Shown in pieces: positions 23,301 through 30,528 of a DNA stretch of 35,278 nt; position 1 is the stretch's first letter, and each line of letters begins with the position of its first letter. A model generated the notes under the pieces. It saw nothing but the letters and a program-made list of their open reading frames with translations. It was not told the DNA's origin and did no database searches. Both the position numbers and the translations under genes were made by a program. This stretch comes from Oscillospiraceae bacterium (GTDB lineage Bacteria; Bacillota; Clostridia; Oscillospirales; Ruminococcaceae), in assembly GCA_021769525.1 (NCBI GenBank), contig JAETSQ010000026.1, forward strand, positions 1 through 35,278, read 5' to 3'.

Positions 23301-23590
23301 CTTCTTTTTTCTCACCCGTGAGATCCGGAACGATGAGACGGGGCGATGCGAAGCAGCGCCAGCCTCGGCCCAAAGGAACGGGCCTCGGCAGACCTGACGG
23401 GAGTATGTCAGGCCAGCACGCGAAGCGGGCGTATTTTCGATGAATTTATTTCATCGAAAATGAGGATTAAAAAGAAGCAAAAAAGAACGTCCGGACTTCG
23501 TCCGGTTCTCGCCCTGCCCGGAGCGGGGGCAAGCCCCGCTCCTTGACCCAACAGCAGGGCACCGGTGTGTGCCTGGAGTCTTAGATCCTG
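23301..23590 (+). repeat. Family-1 intergenic repeat, copy 5 (plus, M2-M4) split by an insertion
   Basis: The M2 left arm and loop CTTCTTTTTTCTCACCCGTGAG (shown here as 23301-23322) is separated from its right-arm remainder AAAAAGAAGC (23469-23478) by about 146 bases. M3 (CCGGACTTCGTCCGG, GCGGGGGCAAGCCCCGC) and M4 (GTGCCTGGAGTCTTAG) follow in normal order to about 23585. Confidence 0.75.
23323..23468. mobile_element. About 146-bp segment inserted into the copy 5 hairpin
   Basis: Lies between two parts of a hairpin that is uninterrupted in three other copies. Near its right end is a 12-bp inverted repeat ATTTTCGATGAA / TTCATCGAAAAT (23433-23461). It has no ORF of note. The exact ends are uncertain by a few bases and no target duplication is evident, so an insertion is inferred from comparison of the copies only. 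Confidence 0.45.
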
Positions 23591-23621
23591 CGCTTTTGTA
23601 CCGGGAACATTGGCCGCTTTT

Positions 23622-23798
23622 CTTTTTGCTTCTTTTTCTTTTCCCGTGAAAAGAAAAAGAAGGCGGGGCTCTGCGCCCAGCCCTAACGAGGCTACGCCTC
23701 TTCGGGCACGTCTGCTGCGCAGAAGGCGCGTTTCGAGGCCAACCGCCGCAAAGCGGCGGCTCTTAGGCCGAGATGGGCGGCAGCCCAGATTAGCAGGA
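23622..23798 (-). repeat. Family-1 partial copy, minus orientation, upstream of the first trkA-type gene
   Basis: M2-type hairpin CTTCTTTTTCTTTTC / GAAAAGAAAAAGAAG (23629-23662, loop CCGT), then the M1 end split by about 100 bases: GCGCCCAGCCC near 23678 and GGCAGCCCAGATTAGCAG at 23779-23796. The intervening part contains small hairpins (CCGCCGCAAAGCGGCGG) and no gene. Confidence 0.6.
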
Positions 23799-23819
23799 AA
23801 AAGGAGGCGCCGGTTTGAA

Positions 23820-24443
23820 TTGAACATACTCATCATCGGCTGCGGCCGGGTGGGCGCCGGCCTCGCCAACGCCCTCTATAAGGAAGGGCACGACATTTCG
23901 GTGGTGGATTCCTCCCCGGAGAGCTTCACCCACCTGGAGGACGGCTTCACCGGCTTCCGCCTGGCGGGGGTGCCCATCGATTCCGCCGTCCTGCGGCGGG
24001 CGGGCATCGAGGAGTGCCACATGGTGGCCGCCGTCACCGGGGATGACAACACCAACCTGATGGTGGCCCAGATCGCAAAAAAGATCTTCCGGGTCCCCAA
24101 GGTCCTCACCCGCCTCTACGACCCGGCCCGCCAGGACCTCTACGACCAGGAGGGTCTGCACACCGTCTGCCCCACCAGCCTGACGGTGGACCTCATCCAG
24201 CAGATCATCAGCGAATCGGAGGAGAGCGCCAGCCGGGTGGTCTTTGGCAACAGCACCCTCAGCCTCTCCGCCCTGGCGGTGCCCCCGGACCACCGGGGAA
24301 AGACCATCGCCCAGGTGGGCCGCAGCGAGGATGAGAGCATCGTGGGAGTGCTGCGCCGGGACGGGGCCCTCATCTTCCACGAAAAGGCCGGCAGCTACAA
24401 GCTGAAAAAAGGGGACCGTATCCTCTGCGCCAGGCTGGTTTAG
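23820..24443 (+). CDS. trkA: TrkA-type RCK potassium-uptake regulator, first copy
   Basis: A 207-residue cytoplasmic regulator of Trk/Ktr potassium transporters: an N-terminal Rossmann nucleotide-binding domain beginning NILIIGCGRVGAGLANALYK (GxGxxG, then acidic D at the end of strand 2 in VVDSS) and a C-terminal TrkA-C domain (LAVPPDHRGKTIAQVG, KKGDRILCA). The frame is open far upstream through repeat DNA, but the start is set at TTG 23820, directly before the Rossmann strand and 12 bases after AGGAGG. The second copy starts 12 bases after its stop. The membrane partner (TrkH/KtrB) is not in this window. Confidence 0.85.
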   Translation: MNILIIGCGRVGAGLANALYKEGHDISVVDSSPESFTHLEDGFTGFRLAGVPIDSAVLRRAGIEECHMVAAVTGDDNTNLMVAQIAKKIFRVPKVLTRLYDPARQDLYDQEGLHTVCPTSLTVDLIQQIISESEESASRVVFGNSTLSLSALAVPPDHRGKTIAQVGRSEDESIVGVLRRDGALIFHEKAGSYKLKKGDRILCARLV

Positions 24444-24455
24444 GGGGTGTTTGGA

Positions 24456-25196
24456 TTGAAAGTCATCGTTGTGGGGGCCGGAAAGGTGGGCTTCTACCTG
24501 GCCAAGACCCTGCTCCACCACGGGCACACCCCGCTGGTCATCGAGACGGACCAGGAACACTGCCGCCGCGCGGCCGATGAACTGGGCATCCCCGTCACCT
24601 GCGGGGACGGCAGCTCCGCCGACGTCCTCCGGGCCGCCGGGGCCCAGGGGGCGGATGCCATCGTCACCGCCACCGGGGCGGACCAGACCAACCTCATCGC
24701 CTGCCAGACTGCCCGCCGCGTCTTTGGGGTGAAGCGGACCCTCAGCCGGGTGAACGATCCGGAGAACCTCACCGTTATGAAGAAGCTGGGGGTGGATGTC
24801 CCCGTCTCCAGCACCGACATCCTGGCCCGGACCCTGGAGCGGGAGGTGGACGCCTCCGCCATCCAGTCCCTCATCTCCCTCAACCGGGGGGAGGCCACCA
24901 TCAGCCAGTTTACCCTGCCGGAGGACAGCCCTCTGGAGGGGGAGGCGGTAAAGGACCTGCACCTGCCATCGGAATGCGTCCTCATCTCGGTCACCCGCAG
25001 GGGGGAGCTCATCATCCCCCGCGGCCCCACCAAACTCCGGGGCGGGGACCGGATGCTGGTGCTGGTGGGGGCTTCCGCCACCCATCAGCTGATGGAAGCC
25101 CTCTGCCTGGATAAGGCCGACGAAGCGGACGAGGAAGATGCCGCTCCATCGCCCCAGGGGCGGGAAAAATGGAGATTTCCCTGGCAGACAAAATAA
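24456..25196 (+). CDS. TrkA-type RCK potassium-uptake regulator, second copy
   Basis: A 246-residue paralogue of the preceding gene: KVIVVGAGKVGFYLAKTLLHH (GxGxxG), acidic E at the end of strand 2 (VIETD), GDGSSADVLRAAGA, and a TrkA-C domain (EGEAVKDLHLPSECVLISVTRRGELIIPRG). It ends with an acidic tail (DKADEADEED). The start is TTG at 24456 after GGGGG; a GTG at 24447 is possible. Two single-RCK proteins encoded back to back could form a hetero-ring that senses nucleotides (ATP/ADP, NAD(H) or c-di-AMP); this is inferred. Confidence 0.85.
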   Translation: MKVIVVGAGKVGFYLAKTLLHHGHTPLVIETDQEHCRRAADELGIPVTCGDGSSADVLRAAGAQGADAIVTATGADQTNLIACQTARRVFGVKRTLSRVNDPENLTVMKKLGVDVPVSSTDILARTLEREVDASAIQSLISLNRGEATISQFTLPEDSPLEGEAVKDLHLPSECVLISVTRRGELIIPRGPTKLRGGDRMLVLVGASATHQLMEALCLDKADEADEEDAAPSPQGREKWRFPWQTK

Positions 25197-25212
25197 CTTC
25201 CGGCCTTTTCGC

Positions 25213-25240
25213 TTGCTTTTTTCCGAAATATGACGATAAT
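25213..25240 (+). promoter_or_regulatory. Possible chemoreceptor promoter
   Basis: TTGCTT (25213-25218), 16 bases, GATAAT (25235-25240). The -10 region GACGATAA also resembles a flagellar sigma (sigma-D/28) -10 box, but no TAAA -35 box is placed correctly. Confidence 0.4.
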
Positions 25241-25325
25241 TATATTGACAGGGAATCACTCAGGCGGGGAAGCTGCGCCTGTCTGACAAAATGCCACCAT
25301 AAATAGGCAAGGAGGAGCTGTATCT

Positions 25326-27122
25326 ATGCTCAAGAACATGAAGATCAGGACCAGTCTCTTGTTAGGGTTCGGGATCACTCTTCTGGTTTCCATCATCATC
25401 ATCGCCGCTACCCTGCTGATGATGAACAGCCAGAGCCGGGAGATCATCGGCGTCATCAACACGGAGATCGAGGCTTGCGATCTCATCAAATCCAGCCGGC
25501 TGGATGCCAATATCGCGGCGCGGAACCTGCGCAATGTCCTGCTGCTGCCCAACAGCCCGAACGCCAACAGCATGAAGGAGACCATCCAGACGGCTCTCGC
25601 CGATCTGGATAAGGACATGGCCGCCCTGGGGAGCATCTACCCCTTGGATGACAACCGCTTCAATGACTATAAGCAGGCGGTGGATGTGTGGAAGAGCAGC
25701 GCTCAGGCCATTCTCGCCAATGTCAACGCCGGCCGTACCGAAGAGGCCATCCGCGAGGTGGAGAGCGATTGTATCCCCAAGATGGAAGCTATGGTGGCCA
25801 TCGCCAAGGAGATCAACAGCAACCTTGACGCTGTGACCGATGCCGAGGTGGTCAAGCAGCAGCGGAGCTTTACCTTCATCACCCTCATCGTAGTGGGTGC
25901 CCTGGTGGCGGCGCTGATCATCATGATGATCTTCATCACCCAGATCATCAAGGGTATCGTCACCCCCACCGCCCAGGTGGAGAAGGCCCTGGTAGGCTTC
26001 AGCGAGGGCAATCTGAAGATCCCGGTGGACTACCAGAGCCAGAACGAGCTTGGCCAGATGTGCAACGCACTGCGCAAGAGCCAGATGATCCTGGGCGGGG
26101 TCATCGAGGACGAGTGCGATCTGCTGAGCAAGATGGCCGGCGGCAACTTCAACGTCAAGAGCCGCGATACCGAGATGTATGTCGGTGACCTCGGCGCCAT
26201 CCTCCATGCCCTGCGGAGCATCAAGCAGAAGCTGAGCAGCACCATGATCCAGATCCGTCAGGCCGCCGAGGAGGTCTCCTCTGGGGCCGACCAGGTCTCC
26301 TCCGGCGCTCAGGCCCTTTCCCAGGGCGCTACCGAGCAGGCTTCCTCCGTGGAGGAGCTGGCCGCCACCATCAACGACATCTCCGAGCAGATCAAGGCCA
26401 ATGCCGATAATGCCCAGCAGGCCAGCCAGATGGCCAACGACGTAGGCCAGAAGATCGACCAGAGCAACACCCAGATGCAGGAAATGACCGCCGCCATGGG
26501 CGAGATCAGCGAGAAGTCCAAGGAGATCGCCAAGATCATCAAGACCATCGAGGACATCGCCTTCCAGACCAACATCCTGGCCCTCAACGCCGCCGTGGAG
26601 GCTGCCCGTGCGGGCGCCGCCGGCAAGGGATTTGCCGTTGTGGCCGATGAGGTCCGGAACCTGGCCAGCAAGTCCGCCGACGCCTCCAAGAGCACCTCCG
26701 CTCTCATTGAGGGCTCTGTGAAGGCGGTGGAGAACGGCACGCGCATCGCCACCGAGACCGCCAGGGACCTGGTAGAAGTGGTAGAGGGCGCCCAGGAGAT
26801 CGTTTCCACCATCAACCGCATCGCTTCCGCTTCCCAGCAGCAGGCCGAGGCCGTGGCCCAGGTCACCCAGGGCGTGGATCAGATCTCCAGCGTCATCCAG
26901 ACCAACTCCGCCACCTCGGAGCAGTCCGCTGCTGCCAGTGAGGAGCTGGCCAGCCAGTCCACCATTATGAAGGAACTGGTGGATCAGTTCACCCTCAGCG
27001 ATGAGTTTGCCGGCAGTTCCAGCTCCAGCTTCGGTTCCTCCGCCCCCTCCTTTACCGGCAAGTCCATCTCCTACCAGGATGACGACGAGGATTATGTCTC
27101 CTACAACAGCGATAAATACTGA
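25326..27122 (+). CDS. Methyl-accepting chemotaxis protein
   Basis: A 598-residue transmembrane chemoreceptor. TM1 (about residues 9-32) and TM2 (about 182-206) bracket an extracytoplasmic four-helix-bundle type sensor of about 150 residues. Two HAMP-like units follow ([29 protein letters not shown]), then the long cytoplasmic coiled coil with the signalling tip [20 protein letters not shown] and [13 protein letters not shown]. The C-terminus is a flexible Ser-rich then acidic/tyrosine tail without a CheR-docking pentapeptide. The ligand is unknown. ATG at 25326 follows AAGGAGG. A YjfB-type gene follows, suggesting one motility-related transcript. Confidence 0.95.
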   Translation: MLKNMKIRTSLLLGFGITLLVSIIIIAATLLMMNSQSREIIGVINTEIEACDLIKSSRLDANIAARNLRNVLLLPNSPNANSMKETIQTALADLDKDMAALGSIYPLDDNRFNDYKQAVDVWKSSAQAILANVNAGRTEEAIREVESDCIPKMEAMVAIAKEINSNLDAVTDAEVVKQQRSFTFITLIVVGALVAALIIMMIFITQIIKGIVTPTAQVEKALVGFSEGNLKIPVDYQSQNELGQMCNALRKSQMILGGVIEDECDLLSKMAGGNFNVKSRDTEMYVGDLGAILHALRSIKQKLSSTMIQIRQAAEEVSSGADQVSSGAQALSQGATEQASSVEELAATINDISEQIKANADNAQQASQMANDVGQKIDQSNTQMQEMTAAMGEISEKSKEIAKIIKTIEDIAFQTNILALNAAVEAARAGAAGKGFAVVADEVRNLASKSADASKSTSALIEGSVKAVENGTRIATETARDLVEVVEGAQEIVSTINRIASASQQQAEAVAQVTQGVDQISSVIQTNSATSEQSAAASEELASQSTIMKELVDQFTLSDEFAGSSSSSFGSSAPSFTGKSISYQDDDEDYVSYNSDKY

Positions 27123-27182
27123 TCGTTGCCCCGGAGGCCGGAATGCCTCCATCGCATAAATCTTAGAAAGGGATTGATGAAC

Positions 27183-27371
27183 ATGGATGTAATGTCAATC
27201 GCGGCTACCAGCATTTCTCTGAGCCAGATGCAGACCGCCCAGGCGGTCGGCGTCGCCGTCGCCCGCAAGGCGATGGACCAGATGACCGAGCAGGCCGCCG
27301 CCATCGTGGAGGACATCCAGCAGGCCATCCCCTCCACCGTGCCGGGCAGCCACATGGACATCCTGGCCTGA
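27183..27371 (+). CDS. YjfB-family putative motility protein
   Basis: A 62-residue protein starting MDVMSIAATSISLSQMQTAQ, matching the small YjfB family (PF14070), members of which are often found with flagellar or chemotaxis genes and whose role is unsettled. It is amphipathic and helical with no membrane segment. The ATG at 27183 is 10 bases after AAAGGG; an in-frame ATG at 27177 is less well spaced. It lies 60 bases after the chemoreceptor gene and directly before a strong terminator. Confidence 0.85.
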   Translation: MDVMSIAATSISLSQMQTAQAVGVAVARKAMDQMTEQAAAIVEDIQQAIPSTVPGSHMDILA

Positions 27372-27374
27372 ACA

Positions 27375-27413
27375 GCACAAAAAAGAGCCCCCAGGAGGGG
27401 GCTCTTTTTTGTG
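27375..27413 (+). terminator. Terminator of the chemoreceptor-yjfB operon
   Basis: GCACAAAAAAGAGCCCCC (27375-27392) and GGGGGCTCTTTTTTGTGC (ending 27413) form an 18-bp perfect stem with a T-run on both strands. Confidence 0.9.
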
Positions 27414-27602
27414 CCTTGGGAGCGGAGCAGCCATACCTAGAAACAAAGCCCTGTGGGGAAAACCCCTCCACCGCCTTCGGCGGTCAGCCCTAACGGATGG
27501 CTTTGCGTTCCAACAGGGAGAGGCTTTAGTAAAAGCCGCCAGCTTGCGGAAGGGGCGGGGTTTTCCTTCACAGAATGGTCCTCACATCCTACCAGAAAAC
27601 AC

Positions 27603-27676
27603 AGGCCGGAGCTTTTGCTCCGGCCCATCGTTCTTCTTTTCGGTTCCTTTTCTTCTTCTGCAAGAAGAAAAGGAAC
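27603..27676. terminator. Two hairpins downstream of the ECF S-component gene
   Basis: GGCCGGAGC-TTTT-GCTCCGGCC (27604-27625) and GTTCCTTTTCTTCTT-CTGC-AAGAAGAAAAGGAAC (27643-27676, shown as arms and loop). The second is a polypyrimidine/polypurine hairpin of the same style as family-1 M2. The stretch 27414-27602 has short hairpins (CCGCCTTCGGCGG) but no gene. Confidence 0.6.
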
Positions 27677-27688
27677 AACATCATCATC

Positions 27689-28246
27689 CTATCCCACTAG
27701 CTTTTTGGACATCCCGGCCCGCTCCAGGGCGGCGCGGAGAACGGGGGCCAGGAGCGTGGCCACAACAATGGCCAGGGTGCCGTTGCTGAAGGAGGTGGCC
27801 GCCTTCACCGATATGTCGGCAATGGCCGTTTCCACCGCTCCCCCCAGCAGGAGGTCCCGGATAAAATCCTTGGTAAGATAGAGGACCGTGTAGGCGTAGC
27901 TGCCGACGGCACAGGCCAGGAGGGTCCAAGACATTTTGCGGGGCTTGCCGCCGGTGATATACCCCGCCAGGAAGCCGATGGCAAACTTAAAGACCAGGGT
28001 GAAAGGGGCGGAACTGGCCCAGCCGTTAAAAATATCAAAGAAGAAGGAGCCGATGCCCCCGGCCAGCCCGCCCCGCACCGGCCCGAACAAGAGGCCGGAG
28101 ATGAGACAGGCCACCGTTGCCATATGGATCATGGTCTTGCCCATGGGGGTGGGGATCTCGATCCGGAGGGTAGTGGCGGCGTAGACGATGGCGGCCATCA
28201 GCCCCACGGTGACCATGTCCTGAATGGTAAATTTCTGCTTTTTCAT
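27689..28246 (-). CDS. ECF transporter S-component, probably for vitamin B6
   Basis: A 185-residue membrane protein with about six hydrophobic segments, beginning MKKQKFTIQDMVTVGLMAAI. The MVTVGLMAAIVYAAT helix with the small-residue AxxxA face that contacts the ECF T-subunit, IPTPMGKTMIHMATVACLI and GPVRGGLAGGIGSFFFDI are typical of ECF S-components (substrate-specific subunits). It lies 33 bases downstream of a pyridoxine/pyridoxamine kinase gene in the same orientation, so the likely substrate is a B6 vitamer (PdxU-like). The energising module is not in this window. ATG at 28246 follows GGAGATAG. Confidence 0.82.
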   Translation of the reverse strand: MKKQKFTIQDMVTVGLMAAIVYAATTLRIEIPTPMGKTMIHMATVACLISGLLFGPVRGGLAGGIGSFFFDIFNGWASSAPFTLVFKFAIGFLAGYITGGKPRKMSWTLLACAVGSYAYTVLYLTKDFIRDLLLGGAVETAIADISVKAATSFSNGTLAIVVATLLAPVLRAALERAGMSKKLVG

Positions 28247-28279
28247 TGTGCTATCTCCTCTTTCCCTTTTGCGGTGCGG

Positions 28280-29143
28280 TCAAAGGCTCTGGAAGCGTTT
28301 GCTCACCTCGCCCCTGGTGAGCCACTCCAGGGTCCGCTCCAGCATGACCCCTTCCCGCGGGTCGGTGCTGTAGCTGTAGGTGGTCTTGATGGTCAGTTCC
28401 ACGTACCGGGCGGCCCGGTCCATTGCCATGGGGAGGCTGTCCCCCTGGAGCAGGGAGGCGGTGAGCACCGCCGCGAAGATGTCCCCGGTGCCGGGGTAGT
28501 GGACCGGGATATAATCCCCCACCGATTTCCAGAAGGAGTTGTGCTCCCGGTCGTAGCAGATGTTGGCGTATTCCCCGGTGGCAAGGGTCACTCCGGTGAT
28601 CACCACCTTTTCCGGTCCCAGCTCCCCCAGGCGCACCAGCATGCTCCGGGCGGCGGCGGTGCTCACCGCTCCGGCGGAGGGGGGGTCCCCCAGGAGGATC
28701 GCGGCCTCGGTAATATTGGGGGTGATCACTTGGGCCCTGCGCGCCATCCGCCCGATGCCCTCCACCATCTCCCTGGTAAAGGCCCGGTAAAGTTTGCCGT
28801 GGTCCCCCATCACCGGGTCCACCACGATGAGGGCTTCAGGCCAGCCGTCGAAGAACTGGAGGCAGTGGGCCACCTGGTCCGGGGAGCTGAGGTAGCCGGT
28901 ATAGACACACTCAAAGTCCAGGCCGACGCGGCGGTAGTGCTCCAGGCAGGGTTCCATATAATCGGTGAGGTCCCGCTGGCAGGGCTCCCCAAAGCCGCCG
29001 GTATGGGTGGAAAGGACGGTGGTGGGCACCGGACACACCTGCATCCCCATAACGGAGATCACAGGCAGGATCACCGAAAGGGAACAGCGGCCAAAGCCGG
29101 AAAGATCGTGGATGGCCGCTACTCTGGGCGGTCGCGAAAGCAT
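28280..29143 (-). CDS. pdxY: Pyridoxine/pyridoxamine kinase
   Basis: A 287-residue ribokinase-fold B6 salvage kinase that phosphorylates pyridoxal, pyridoxine or pyridoxamine to feed PLP supply. It opens LSRPPRVAAIHDLSGFGRCS and has VYTGYLSSPDQV, VVDPVMGDHGKLY, ITPNITEAAILLG and the ATP/anion-hole region HYPGTGDIFAAVL with the catalytic Asp (GTGD). Length is normal. The ATG at 29143 sits eight bases after AGAAGGTG; an upstream GTG (29152) lies inside that ribosome site and is rejected. It is first in an operon with the ECF S-component. PdxK and PdxY cannot be separated by sequence alone. Confidence 0.88.
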   Translation of the reverse strand: MLSRPPRVAAIHDLSGFGRCSLSVILPVISVMGMQVCPVPTTVLSTHTGGFGEPCQRDLTDYMEPCLEHYRRVGLDFECVYTGYLSSPDQVAHCLQFFDGWPEALIVVDPVMGDHGKLYRAFTREMVEGIGRMARRAQVITPNITEAAILLGDPPSAGAVSTAAARSMLVRLGELGPEKVVITGVTLATGEYANICYDREHNSFWKSVGDYIPVHYPGTGDIFAAVLTASLLQGDSLPMAMDRAARYVELTIKTTYSYSTDPREGVMLERTLEWLTRGEVSKRFQSL

Positions 29144-29166
29144 TGGCAGCACCTTCTTTAAATCCT

Positions 29167-29195
29167 AGTATAGCCGGGAAGACGGGAAAACTCAA
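29167..29195 (-). promoter_or_regulatory. Promoter of the B6 kinase-ECF operon
   Basis: On the reverse strand TTGAGT (29195-29190), 17 bases, TATACT (29172-29167). Confidence 0.65.
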
Positions 29196-29310
29196 AAGGG
29201 AAAGAGGCGCCCCGCCGGGTTTAGGTTTTTATTAAAATCCGCCAAACGGGGCACTTTATTTATACCACAGATTGTGGAGGATTTCCAGCAAAAATTCCCC
29301 CGGAAATTTT

Positions 29311-29340
29311 TTGAATTTTCAGAAACCGGAAAAATATACA
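29311..29340 (+). promoter_or_regulatory. Promoter of the small membrane protein gene
   Basis: TTGAAT (29311-29316), 18 bases, TATACA (29335-29340). A perfect 7-bp inverted repeat CCTGTTG-TG-CAACAGG (29365-29380) lies in the 160-nt leader and could be an operator. No gene is seen in the leader. Confidence 0.5.
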
Positions 29341-29507
29341 GTTTTCAACTGCATTCCTGCCGGTCCTGTTGTGCAACAGGTAGAAGCCGCGGGTCTTTGG
29401 GCTGGCAGAATGTACAAGGGGTATCTTCCGCCCGCCGGGAGAAACTGAAGATGCGGGGCTCCACTTTTCCCCGCGTTCCAGTTTACCACCGAAAAGGAGA
29501 CTTTCAT

Positions 29508-29717
29508 ATGAGCCATATGAACAAGAACAGCATCTCCGCCGCCGCGGGGCTGGCAGCTACCGCTGCCGCCGTGGGAGCGGCCGCCTACGTGATGAACGCC
29601 CGGTCCATGAAGGGCCAGCGGAAGGCGCTGAAAAAGACTGCCGCCAAGGCCGGCCGGGTCATGACCGACGTGGTCAACGGCGTGGTGGACAGCATGGCTG
29701 ACCACATTCTGGGGTGA
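29508..29717 (+). CDS. Small membrane protein, YtxH-like
   Basis: A 69-residue protein: MSHMNKNSISAAAGLAATAA leads into one Ala-rich hydrophobic helix (about residues 9-30), then a basic amphipathic tail (SMKGQRKALKKTAAKAGRVM) and VVNGVVDSMADHIL. This is the layout of small YtxH-like or stress-related membrane-anchored proteins of Firmicutes. No function is assignable. ATG at 29508 follows AAAAGGAG. It has its own promoter and a terminator (29741-29765). Confidence 0.7.
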   Translation: MSHMNKNSISAAAGLAATAAAVGAAAYVMNARSMKGQRKALKKTAAKAGRVMTDVVNGVVDSMADHILG

Positions 29718-29740
29718 GTGGGATCGTTTTCCCACAGCCA

Positions 29741-29765
29741 AAGGGAGGGGAAAGCCCCCTCCCTT
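29741..29765 (+). terminator. Terminator after the small membrane protein gene
   Basis: AAGGGAGGGG (29741-29750) pairs with CCCCTCCCTT (29756-29765), loop AAAGC. The T-run is short. Confidence 0.6.
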
Positions 29766-29818
29766 ACATATCGGGCGCTGGCGCTGGGCCTTTTTTCGCC
29801 TATCCGGCGGGGATTTTA

Positions 29819-29990
29819 CCCGATTTCCAGGTTTTGCTTTTTCGTAGCTGGCGGCACCCATTTTACCCTCATGCGCCTATCCGGCGGGGACCCCCTTTCT
29901 GTACCGACAGAAAGGGGGGAAAGAGCGGCTCAAGGGCTTTGCCCTTGAGAATCCCACCAGGGGGTTCCCCCTGGACCTCCCAAAGGGTGG
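29819..29990 (+). repeat. Family-2 intergenic repeat, copy 1
   Basis: About 170 bases that recur at 35107-35278. It contains CGCCTATCCGGCGGGGA, the hairpin CCCCCTTTCTGT / ACAGAAAGGGGG (29891-29918), CAAGGGC-TTT-GCCCTTG, and CCAGGGGGTTCCCCCTGG. A second CGCCTATCCGGCGGGG lies at about 29799, 74 bases upstream. More GC-rich hairpins fill 29990-30125 (CCGCCGCCTACGGCGGCGG) with no gene. Confidence 0.8.
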
Positions 29991-30125
29991 GGCAAACGCC
30001 CCACACCTTCTTATCCCTGCGGGGCTATTGGTAATCCCCTTCGGGGATAGTACCCCCTCCGGCCTGCGGCCTACGGGGCCGCCGCCTACGGCGGCGGGCT
30101 TGCGGCGGCGGAGCTGCCGCTCTGC

Positions 30126-30299
30126 CACCTAAGGCTCCAGGCAGTCGCTTGCGTCTTGCACAAAGGTAAGGAGTGGGTTTTATCCCCGCTCCGGGTAGGG
30201 CGAGACACCGGGGGCACCCCGGTGGTTCTTTTTTGCTTCTTTTTTCTCACCAGTGAGAAAAAAGAAGTGGGGGTTGGAGTGAAACCCCAGATCAGCAAA
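30126..30299 (-). repeat. Family-1 intergenic repeat, copy 6 (minus orientation, M4-M1)
   Basis: Starts with the inverted M4 (CCACCTAAGGCTCCAGGCA), then M3 with its GGAGCGGGGATAAAACCC-like stem (inverted), the M2 hairpin CTTCTTTTTTCTCAC-CA-GTGAG... (30236-30267) and the M1 end ACCCCAGATCAGCAAA. It lies between a terminated gene and the larA promoter. Confidence 0.8.
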
Positions 30300-30428
30300 T
30301 TCGGCGCGTTGGAGCACTTTCTTCCCACCTACCCTCTTGCGCTTCCGCCCAACAGGTATATTTTCATAATTTATTCATATATTCTTTGTGTATAATGGTG
30401 AAAGCCTCAGAAAATTTTTCGTTTTTGG

Positions 30429-30457
30429 TTGACTTTTCAGTGTTTTTGTATTATTCT
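30429..30457 (+). promoter_or_regulatory. larA operon promoter region
   Basis: TTGACT (30429-30434), 17 bases, TATTCT (30452-30457). A separate TATAAT lies upstream at 30391-30396. A perfect palindrome TGTATACA (30478-30485), followed by CCATACAC, sits just after the start region and could be bound by a regulator. The region 30300-30528 is AT-rich and has no gene. Confidence 0.6.
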
Positions 30458-30528
30458 GTTAATGTTGAGGGAAATCATGTATACACCATACACTGATTCG
30501 GGTCTTTGAACGATTGGAGGAATGATCT

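Noticed and set aside
23565-23819. N-terminal extension of the first trkA-type gene
   Set aside because: The extension is family-1 repeat sequence; the Rossmann strand starts right after TTG 23820.
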